Source: PALSA-607 sp036510735 (GTDB lineage Bacteria > Actinomycetota > Actinomycetes > Acidothermales > Acidothermaceae). Taken from it: a stretch of DNA of 37,432 bases. Position 1 is the first letter of the stretch. Each line of letters begins with the position of its first letter. This document shows positions 14,809 to 20,874 of this stretch, in pieces. The DNA is taken from positions 1 through 37,432 of the forward strand of contig DATCDK010000093.1 of NCBI GenBank assembly GCA_036510735.1, in the 5' to 3' direction. The notes under the pieces were generated by a model. The model had not been told where the DNA came from, did not search any database, and was given only the letters and a program-made list of their open reading frames with translations. A program made the translations under genes and the position numbers.

Positions 14809-17148
14809 TCACAGCCCCTCAGACGCTGGTACGGCGAGGGTCTCGGCGCTCGACGCGACGTCGAGACCGTGCAACTCGGCCGCCCGACGCCTTGCCGGGA
14901 TGAGCCCAGCCGGCCGGAAGATCATCATCAACATGACGACGGCACCGATCCACATGAGCTTGTCCGCGGGCGGCACTTGGTACTTCAAGAACTGCGGCAG
15001 CCAGGTCAGCATCGCCGCCCCGGCCATCGCACCGGACAGCGACCCCATGCCGCCGAACACGACGTAGGCCACGATGAGGATCGAGTTGTTCAATACGAAG
15101 TTGTCGGGCGTGAACACGCCGATCTGACTTGCGAAGAACGCACCTGCGACGCCCGACGTCGACGCACCGATCGCGAATGCGGCGAGCTTCACCTTCGTTG
15201 TGTTGATGCCGGTCGCCTGCGCGGCAACCTCATCCTCCCTGACCGCCGCCCAGGCACGTCCGAGCCGCGACTGCTCCAGCCGTCGGAACGCTAGGACGAT
15301 GACCACAAGGAACACCAGCAACAGGTACCAGTACTGGAGTTGGTTGAGGCCCCAGTGAATGTGCAGCGGCCCAAGATGAATCGATGGTTGCGGCACTGAC
15401 TTGGTATGGCGCTGCGTGTCGTTCGTCAGGCCCTCACTGCCGTTCGTGATGCCCTGAGAGTTCACCGCGCTCAGATGGATGATCTCGCCGAAACCGAGGG
15501 TGACGATTGCCAGATAGTCACCGCGCAAACGCAACGTCGGTGCGCCGAGGGCAAGTCCGGCTAGCAAGCACACGAGCACTGCTAGTGGGACCGTGAGCAG
15601 TGGCGTCACGATCATCCAATGCGGCGGCTTGATCGGGAGGGAACCGACGAAGTACGCGGTTGTGTACGAGCCGATTGCGTAGAACGCGATGAAGCCAAGG
15701 TCAAGCAAGCCGGCCCAGCCCACCACCACGTTGAGCCCAACGGCCAGCAGCATCGAGATGCCGATCTGCGAGACCACGACCTCCTGCCAGAACGAGGTGG
15801 CGGTCGGCGGGTAGAACAACGCGGCAGCAACAGCGATCAGCAGTGCGGTGCGAGCGGCCCCGGGCGCACTGAGATAGCCGAGCGCTTTCTGCGAACCCGT
15901 GCTCGTCCCAACAACATCAGAGCTGGTGTATCCGAGGCCACCGCGACGGCCGTGTGCGCCGGAAACGGCCGAGGTCGATGGCCGAAGCGCAGTGGCAGCA
16001 ATGAAGCCGGCCGCACCCAGGAGGAAGAGTCCACCGCACGCCATCCAGCCGCCCGCGCCCAGGTTCTGCCAAGGCCCGGTCGCCGCATCGAGTTTGTGCT
16101 GCGCGCCAATCTTGCTCATCTCGTACATGGTGATCAGCGTGATCAACGTTGCGACCAGACCCACGACGGCGGCTACCCAACCCAGCGGCCGACTGCGGAT
16201 CCAGACAGCCGCACCTGCGAGAACAACCGTGATCGCCAAGAGCAGCCAGCCCAGCCAGCCCAAGTAGTCGTATTCAAGGGAACTCAGGCCACTCCCGGCG
16301 AAAAGGCTATGCGTCGCGGAAAGCGTCGTGTTCTTGTCCCCTGGCGAAAACCACCGTGCCTCGAGGAACGCAAGGAGCGTGAGGATCGCGCCGAGAACCA
16401 CCAGCGGCAGCCCGGGACGGAAAGCGAACATCCGGCCGACCAAGGCCTTGCTCTCGACTTGTTGAGCCGCCGTAGTTGCCGAAATCATCATGGCGGCCGC
16501 GATGACCAGGTACCCGAGGATCGCCGCCGCATACCCAAGTGAGTGATCGATCTGGTGGCCGCCGGAGTTCACGACCGCCTGGTGCGCGAGATAGCTGATG
16601 ATGGCCGCGACCACGGCCGCAACGGCAACGACAGCCGCGAGTCGCCGCAGGCCCAAGATGATCGATGCCGCGCCGACGATGACGATCGCCAGAAGTTCGG
16701 CCCACGCGAGCCAGCCGAAAAATGCCGTTGCTAGCGCAGAGATATTCGACGCGTGTCTGACGACAGTGGCGGTCGAGCTGAACTTGCCATCACCGGCAGG
16801 GTCGTACCAGTGCATCAGCGTGATCGCGGCGATCACCGCGAGTGCACCCGACACCAAGGGCCAAAAACCCGGTCTGGTCAGATACGGCACGATCGTCGGC
16901 CAATAAGTAATGGCCAGGAAGAGCAGCACACCGATGCCGAGGAAAACGATGATGCGCGGCTCAAGTACAGACTTGCGGAATGCGTACCCGTAATCGGTTT
17001 GCGAGCCCTCCTGCGAGCCGACCATCATCGCGAGCACGACTCCGCCTGCGAGGCACGTCACCAGCCGCTTGAACAGAACCGTTCGGTGCGACGGCGCGTG
17101 GATCTGCGCGCGGGGTGGCAGCGTGCTGGGCGTACTGACGTCTGTCAT
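14809..17148 (-). CDS. livM: LivM permease with large N-terminal membrane extension
   Basis: The C-terminal part, about residues 432-755, is a normal LivM permease: GLNVVVGWAGLLDLGFIAFYA, GDYLAIVTLGFGEI, RAWAAVREDEVAAQATGI (the loop contacting the ATPase), NSILIVAYVVFGGMGSLSGAM and FRPAGLIP. The whole protein is 779 residues, roughly twice a usual LivM. Residues 1-430 add some ten membrane helices unrelated to LivM. Within them residues about 92-222 and 244-384 resemble each other (RPGxxPLVxxGA start, four helices each, a Trp-rich FGWLAWAELLAI / LGWLGWLLLAIT segment), suggesting an internal duplication. There is no frameshift or internal ribosome site that would split it. The ATG overlaps the livH stop as ATGA. 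The role of the extension is unknown. Confidence 0.93.
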   Translation of the reverse strand: MTDVSTPSTLPPRAQIHAPSHRTVLFKRLVTCLAGGVVLAMMVGSQEGSQTDYGYAFRKSVLEPRIIVFLGIGVLLFLAITYWPTIVPYLTRPGFWPLVSGALAVIAAITLMHWYDPAGDGKFSSTATVVRHASNISALATAFFGWLAWAELLAIVIVGAASIILGLRRLAAVVAVAAVVAAIISYLAHQAVVNSGGHQIDHSLGYAAAILGYLVIAAAMMISATTAAQQVESKALVGRMFAFRPGLPLVVLGAILTLLAFLEARWFSPGDKNTTLSATHSLFAGSGLSSLEYDYLGWLGWLLLAITVVLAGAAVWIRSRPLGWVAAVVGLVATLITLITMYEMSKIGAQHKLDAATGPWQNLGAGGWMACGGLFLLGAAGFIAATALRPSTSAVSGAHGRRGGLGYTSSDVVGTSTGSQKALGYLSAPGAARTALLIAVAAALFYPPTATSFWQEVVVSQIGISMLLAVGLNVVVGWAGLLDLGFIAFYAIGSYTTAYFVGSLPIKPPHWMIVTPLLTVPLAVLVCLLAGLALGAPTLRLRGDYLAIVTLGFGEIIHLSAVNSQGITNGSEGLTNDTQRHTKSVPQPSIHLGPLHIHWGLNQLQYWYLLLVFLVVIVLAFRRLEQSRLGRAWAAVREDEVAAQATGINTTKVKLAAFAIGASTSGVAGAFFASQIGVFTPDNFVLNNSILIVAYVVFGGMGSLSGAMAGAAMLTWLPQFLKYQVPPADKLMWIGAVVMLMMIFRPAGLIPARRRAAELHGLDVASSAETLAVPASEGL

Positions 17149-18077
17149 GCCGCCCGCCCAACGCGCTCGCCAAGGAGACCAGTTGGGCGGAACATCAGCA
17201 CGCCGACAAGAACGATGAACGCGACGACGTCGGTCCAGCTTGCGTCAAACCCCGGTATGAGGAGCACAAGGTTTTCGACGATACCGAGCAGCAGGCCGCC
17301 GAGCATGGCACCACGGATGTTGCCGATTCCGCCGAGCACGGCTGCCGCGAACGCCTTCACACCAGGGGCGAACCCCATGTTGTAAGCGAAGCTGAAGTTG
17401 AGGCCGAACAAGAAGCCGGCCGCGCCACCGAGCAAACCGCCAATGATGAACGTGCGTGAGATGGTCTTGTCGATGTCGATGCCCATGAGCGCGGCGGTCG
17501 GAGCGTCCTCGGATACGGCCCTGATACTGCGACCGAGCTTCGTCACGTTCACGAGTCTGTCGAGGAACACCATCATCGCGATGGCCGACAGCACGATAAC
17601 AGCCTGAAGGGCTTTGACGTTCGCGCCGTCAATCTGGAACAGCGTCGTGTTGTGGTCGAAGAACACGGGGAACTGATTCGTGGTCTGGCTGTTGAAGAGT
17701 TTGCTAGCGAGGGTCGAGAGAAAGAACGACGCGCCAATCGCCCCGATCAAGAAGGCGAGTTTCGGCGCGCCTCTTCGTCTCAGCGGCCGGTAGGCCACTC
17801 TCTCGAGGACCCAGGCGATGCAGGCGGCGGTGATCGCGCCGGTGACCATGCCCACAGCGATCACGATCGGCACTTCCCACGTCGCGGTGCCTGAGCCGTC
17901 ACCCACGATCAGGTGCACGACGATGTAACTGCCGAAGGCCCCAGACATGAATACCTCGCTATGCGCGAAGTTGATCAGCTGCAGGATCCCGTAGACCAGC
18001 GTGTACCCGAGGGCGATCAGGGCGTACATCGATCCTCGGGTCAGCCCGAGGATCAAGTAGTCGAAGAACTGGGTCAT
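17145..18077 (-). CDS. livH: branched-chain amino acid ABC transporter permease LivH
   Basis: LivH pairs with LivM to form the membrane channel. It has 310 residues and about eight membrane helices. Family signatures are LGLTRGSMYALIALGYTLVY, GILQLINFAHSEVFMSGAF, ERVAYRPLRRRGAPKLAFLI, RAVSEDAPTAALMGIDIDKT (ATPase contact loop) and AFAAAVLGGIGNIRGAMLGG. The ATG giving MTQFFDY is chosen because GGAGGG lies ten bases upstream and homologues begin here; the upstream frame is Cys/Arg-rich noise. It begins 173 bases below livK; the gap contains a strong hairpin and three iterated repeats. Its stop overlaps the livM start. Confidence 0.97.
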   Translation of the reverse strand: MTQFFDYLILGLTRGSMYALIALGYTLVYGILQLINFAHSEVFMSGAFGSYIVVHLIVGDGSGTATWEVPIVIAVGMVTGAITAACIAWVLERVAYRPLRRRGAPKLAFLIGAIGASFFLSTLASKLFNSQTTNQFPVFFDHNTTLFQIDGANVKALQAVIVLSAIAMMVFLDRLVNVTKLGRSIRAVSEDAPTAALMGIDIDKTISRTFIIGGLLGGAAGFLFGLNFSFAYNMGFAPGVKAFAAAVLGGIGNIRGAMLGGLLLGIVENLVLLIPGFDASWTDVVAFIVLVGVLMFRPTGLLGERVGRAA

Positions 18078-18125
18078 GCCTGGATGTCCCTCCGGGAGAG
18101 CATCACTCCGGCGACAGTGTGTAAC

Positions 18126-18166
18126 ACAGTCCACAGAAAACACAGTGCACAAATAAGACAGTGCAC
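18126..18166. promoter_or_regulatory. three 16-bp-spaced direct repeats before livH
   Basis: ACAGTCCAC at 18126, ACAGTGCAC at 18142 and ACAGTGCAC at 18158 (plus-strand reading) are spaced exactly 16 bases apart, with AT-rich spacers. Two contain the palindrome GTGCAC. They lie 50-90 bases upstream of the livH start, between the livK hairpin and the livH ribosome site. Such iterated sites are usually bound by a transcription factor and would allow livHMGF to be controlled apart from livK. The factor is unknown. Confidence 0.6.
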
Positions 18167-18180
18167 GCGTCGGCGCGAGA

Positions 18181-18219
18181 GGCGCCCCGGTATCCGAGTG
18201 AATCGGATACCGGGGCGCC
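18181..18219 (-). terminator. 17-bp perfect hairpin between livK and livH
   Basis: GGCGCCCCGGTATCCGA and its exact reverse complement are separated by a five-base loop, 32 bases past the livK stop. No T-run follows. It is either a terminator of livK or an intercistronic hairpin that protects the livK message from 3' decay and lowers expression of livHMGF. This arrangement fits binding proteins, which are needed in excess over their permeases. Confidence 0.85.
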
Positions 18220-18250
18220 GTCGGCTAGCCGCCCGTGCGGGTCGCGCTTA

Positions 18251-19468
18251 CTACTGCTTGGTGATGTCTCCGAGGAGGACGATGGTGCCGGCCTTCTGCT
18301 GATACAGGTTGACCGTCGCCTGCGCGACTTCGCCGCCGGTCGCGAACTTCACCGTCGTGGTGATGCCCGGGTAGTCGAGCGCGTTGACCGCGGTCTCTAC
18401 GGAGGCACGGGTGACTGCGCCCGCCTTTTGTGCCGCCGAAATCGCCGAGATCATCGCGTTGGTGGCGTCGTACGCCTCCGGCGAGTACGTCGATGGCGGG
18501 GTCTTGAACATCGCCGTGTACGCCTTACTGAACGCCGCGGCGGCCGGAGCCGTCGTCGCGTCGAGGCAACCACATGCGAAGTAGAACCCGTCACCGGCCG
18601 CACCAGCCGTCGAGCTGAACACGCTGGACTTGCCGCCGTTGCCGGAGATCTCGAAGCCCTTGTAGGAGGCAGCCTGGAGCGCCTTTGCCAGCAAGCCGGC
18701 CTGTGCGTCGTAACCGCCGTAGTACATCGCCGCGTCGCCAGACGAGGCGACCTTGGTCGCGATCGCGCTGTAGTCAGTGGTCGGCGCGATCGACTGCGTG
18801 TCGACCTTGACGCCCTTGGCCTTCAACTCTGCTGCCACAACCTGGGCCACGCCGGCGCCGTACGTCGACGTGTCGTCGACGACAAACGCCGTCTTGAACT
18901 TCGTCGCGAGGTAGTCAGCGGTTGCCTTGCCCTCGATGCCGTCGGTCGGCACGATGCGGTGGAACGTGGTGAACCCCTGGCTCGTCAGCGTCGCATTCGT
19001 CGCCGATGGGCTGATCAAGGCGAGACCGGCCTGTGAGTACTTCGCGCCGACCGCTGCCGTGGGACCAGAGAACGCCGGGCCGACGACGCCAACGACGGCT
19101 GCGTCTTGCTCGAGCGCAGCTTCGGCCGCAGGCGCACCAGCGGCGGTGCCGAGGTCGTCGGACGGGAGGACCGCGAGCTGGAAGCACAGATTCTTCGCTG
19201 CGTTCGCCTGCGAGACCGCCAAGGTCACGGCGTTGACCTCGTTGATACCGAGTTGCTTGTTGTCACCGGTGAGGGCGCCCTGGTAGCCGATCTTGTACGT
19301 CGTGCCGGTGCCGTTGCATGAGCCGCCGCCCGTGGAGGCAGACGCAGCCGCCGTGGGGGTTGAGCTGCCAAGGCTGCCGGCAGTGCTCTTCTTGCTGCTG
19401 CAGCCGGACAGGACCATTGCGCCGATGGCGCTAGCTGCCAGCACTGTCGTAAGGACTTTTTTCTGCAC
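18251..19468 (-). CDS. livK: branched-chain amino acid-binding lipoprotein LivK
   Basis: This is the extracellular receptor of the importer (periplasmic-binding-protein type 1, Peripla_BP_6). The 405-residue precursor has signal peptide MQKKVLTTVLAASAIGAMV with lipobox LSGC, so Cys23 anchors it to the membrane; a Ser/Ala/Thr linker follows. The mature domain starts at TYKIGYQGALTGDNKQLG and contains VGVVGPAFSGPTAAVG, ALISPSATNATLTSQG, FHRIVPTDGIEGKATADYLA and YSPEAYDATNAMISAI, all typical of LivK-type receptors. The start is GTG behind GGAGG at good spacing. It is the first gene of the liv cluster, with its own 174-base upstream region and a strong hairpin after it. Substrate range (Leu/Ile/Val or wider) cannot be told from sequence. 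Confidence 0.95.
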   Translation of the reverse strand: MQKKVLTTVLAASAIGAMVLSGCSSKKSTAGSLGSSTPTAAASASTGGGSCNGTGTTYKIGYQGALTGDNKQLGINEVNAVTLAVSQANAAKNLCFQLAVLPSDDLGTAAGAPAAEAALEQDAAVVGVVGPAFSGPTAAVGAKYSQAGLALISPSATNATLTSQGFTTFHRIVPTDGIEGKATADYLATKFKTAFVVDDTSTYGAGVAQVVAAELKAKGVKVDTQSIAPTTDYSAIATKVASSGDAAMYYGGYDAQAGLLAKALQAASYKGFEISGNGGKSSVFSSTAGAAGDGFYFACGCLDATTAPAAAAFSKAYTAMFKTPPSTYSPEAYDATNAMISAISAAQKAGAVTRASVETAVNALDYPGITTTVKFATGGEVAQATVNLYQQKAGTIVLLGDITKQ

Positions 19469-19582
19469 CGAGGTGCCTCCAACGAATAGACCGAATAGGC
19501 GCGCGGACGTCTGCCGTGCGTGCTGAGGACTGCGTGGGACAGTAGCGGGAGCGGGCGCCTGTTGATAAATTCTGCTGGCAAT

Positions 19583-19620
19583 AAGTTGCGGTCGTAACCA
19601 AATCTTGTTCCAACGGTGAC
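19583..19620 (-). promoter_or_regulatory. possible GlnR-like box upstream of livK
   Basis: On the minus strand GTCAC and GTTAC lie exactly 22 bases apart, the spacing of the two a-sites in the actinobacterial GlnR box (GTnAC-n6-GaAAC-n6, twice). The intervening b-sites read AACAA and AACTT and fit poorly. The site is 115-152 bases upstream of the livK start in an AT-rich stretch. Nitrogen control of a branched-chain amino acid importer would make sense, but the match is partial. Confidence 0.3.
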
Positions 19621-19642
19621 CGCGATGTCATGATATAGACCG

Positions 19643-20374
19643 TTATGCCGGTACCTCCGGAGGCGGGGTCTCGCCGCCCTCCGACGCAATCACCGCGTCG
19701 GCAATTGTCCGCATCGAGACGCGCTGGTCCATGGCGGACTGCTGAATCCACCGGAAGGCGTCGGGCTCGCTCAGCTGCCTCGTCGCCTGCAGGATGCCCT
19801 TGGCCCGGTCAAGGACTTTGCGCGTTGCCAGTTGCTCCGTGAGATTGGAGACCTCTGCTCCCAGGGCCGCTGCCTCGGCGTAGCGGCTCATGGCCATCTC
19901 GATTGCTGGCATCAGGTCGGTGGAGCTGAACGGCTTGACCAGGTAGGCCATCGCGCCTGCGTCGCGGGCCCGCTCGACGAGGTCTCGCTGGGAGAACGCC
20001 GTCAGGATCACGACCGGCGCAATCCCTGCTGCGGCGATCCGTTGCGCGGCGCTGATGCCGTCGAGCACCGGCATCTTGACGTCGAGAATCACCAAGTCGG
20101 GCCGCAGCTCTCGCGCGAGCTCCACGGCCTGTTCGCCGTCGCCTGCTTCACCGACGACCTCGTAGCCCAGCTCGTCGAGAGTCTCTTTGAGGTCGAGCCG
20201 GATCAGCGCTTCGTCCTCGGCGATCACGACCCTAGGTCGACGGAGCCGAGGCGGCGGTGCTGCGGCAGCGGTCGGCGTCCGCCCGGTGGTTTCAACGCGG
20301 GACGTCGATTGGCGGCCCTTCGCGATGTCGGCGGGCGTAGGCACGTGCTTGCCCCCCGCGTCGTCCTCCCGCAC
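19643..20374 (-). CDS. pdtaR: ANTAR-domain response regulator, PdtaR-type
   Basis: PdtaR receives phosphate from a PdtaS-type histidine kinase and acts on RNA, usually as an antiterminator, through its ANTAR domain. The receiver domain (about 46-160) has AEDEALIRLD, phospho-acceptor Asp98 in LVILDVKMPVLDG, LTAFSQRDLVERARDAGAMAYLVKPF (Thr125, Lys147). The ANTAR domain (about 174-231) has the typical LATRKVLDRAKGILQ...SEPDAFRWIQQSAMD...TIADAVI. The protein closely resembles M. tuberculosis Rv1626. It has about 45 extra N-terminal residues (243 total); the start is uncertain between GTG at 20374 and a GTG at 20344 that follows a G-run. No kinase partner is in the window. It precedes livK by 174 bases, a neighbourhood conserved in actinomycetes. 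Confidence 0.93.
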   Translation of the reverse strand: MREDDAGGKHVPTPADIAKGRQSTSRVETTGRTPTAAAAPPPRLRRPRVVIAEDEALIRLDLKETLDELGYEVVGEAGDGEQAVELARELRPDLVILDVKMPVLDGISAAQRIAAAGIAPVVILTAFSQRDLVERARDAGAMAYLVKPFSSTDLMPAIEMAMSRYAEAAALGAEVSNLTEQLATRKVLDRAKGILQATRQLSEPDAFRWIQQSAMDQRVSMRTIADAVIASEGGETPPPEVPA

Positions 20375-20441
20375 GCGGCCAGCCTACCCGGAACGATAGA
20401 TTGACCCGCGCACTGCAAGCCTTGCCGGGAAGCCGGCGGCA

Positions 20442-20514
20442 GCCCCGGTAGCCCAACGGCAGAGGCAATGGTCTCAAACACCATCCAGTGTCGGTTCGAA
20501 TCCGACCCGGGGTA
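20442..20514 (+). tRNA. tRNA-Leu(CAA)-like with short variable loop
   Basis: The cloverleaf folds fully: acceptor GCCCCGG / CCGGGGT (first pair G-U), D arm GCC / GGC with a Leu-type loop containing GG, anticodon stem ATGGT / ACCAT with loop CTCAAAC, variable loop CCAGT, T arm GTCGG / CCGAC with loop TTCGAAT, and discriminator A at 20514. The anticodon CAA reads leucine UUG, and A73 and the 3-bp D stem suit leucine. However, leucine tRNAs are class II with a long variable arm, and here it is only five bases. CCA is not encoded (ACC is followed by G). It may be a special actinobacterial tRNA or a nonstandard reader. It converges on pyk. Confidence 0.85.
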
Positions 20515-20667
20515 CCGAGCGCAGCGAGCGGGGCGGATGAGAACCGCACCGTAAGCAGTGTCGGTTCGAATCCGACCCGGGGTACCGAGCGCAGCGAGCG
20601 GGGCGGATGAGAACCGCACCGTAGGCAGTGTCGGTTCGAATCCGACCCGGGGTACCGAGCGCAGCGA
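20486..20667 (+). repeat. 70-bp tandem repeat of the tRNA 3' half
   Basis: Starting inside the tRNA variable loop, a 70-base unit recurs at 20486, 20556 and 20626; the third copy stops after 42 bases. Copies one and two differ at one base (20554 A, 20624 G). Each copy carries the complete T arm, the 3' acceptor strand and the discriminator, then CGAGCGCAGCGA. The two full units also contain a hairpin GCGG / CCGC with a seven-base loop ATGAGAA. Copies two and three have no 5' acceptor or D arm, so they are not tRNA genes on their own. Possible origins are slippage or unequal recombination at the tRNA end, or repeated use as an integration site; no integrase is nearby. Confidence 0.95.
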
Positions 20668-20685
20668 CCCGACCGCCTTTGGGCA

Positions 20686-20733
20686 AGGGCCATTCCTTGG
20701 ACTGCTTCGCTTTACGTCCTTCGGAACGGCCCT
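20686..20733. terminator. hairpin between the tRNA array and pyk
   Basis: Arms AGGGCC / GGCCCT extend through TTCC / GGAA with one intervening position. That position is a G-U wobble when read on the minus strand (full 11-bp stem) but a mismatch on the plus strand. An inner GGAC / GTCC stem stacks on top. It lies about 140 bases past the pyk stop and 20 bases past the tRNA-derived repeats, so it probably ends both converging transcripts. No T-run is present. Confidence 0.55.
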
Positions 20734-20874
20734 CGCCCTCCGGCTGGCTCCGTTCGCTGCTTGTCTAATGCAGAAGCGCGTACCGCTCGGGGTCTCTCGA
20801 AGTTGTCAACGTGTGGACGCCTTCTTGAGCGTCCTGGGGCTGACAAGTCGGAGGAATCGCTGGCGCGCGGTCGG

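Noticed and set aside
20486..20667. CRISPR array
   Set aside because: The repeats include the tRNA T arm, the spacers are identical to each other, and there are no cas genes.
20442..20667. Active integration site of a phage or element
   Set aside because: The copies are only 70 bases apart and no integrase or element genes occur in the window; kept only as a possible origin of the repeat.
20224..20693. Open frames antisense to the tRNA array encoding repeated PGRIRTDT / VGFEPT peptides
   Set aside because: They are translations of the tRNA T-arm repeats on the opposite strand, a well-known source of false proteins in actinobacterial annotation.
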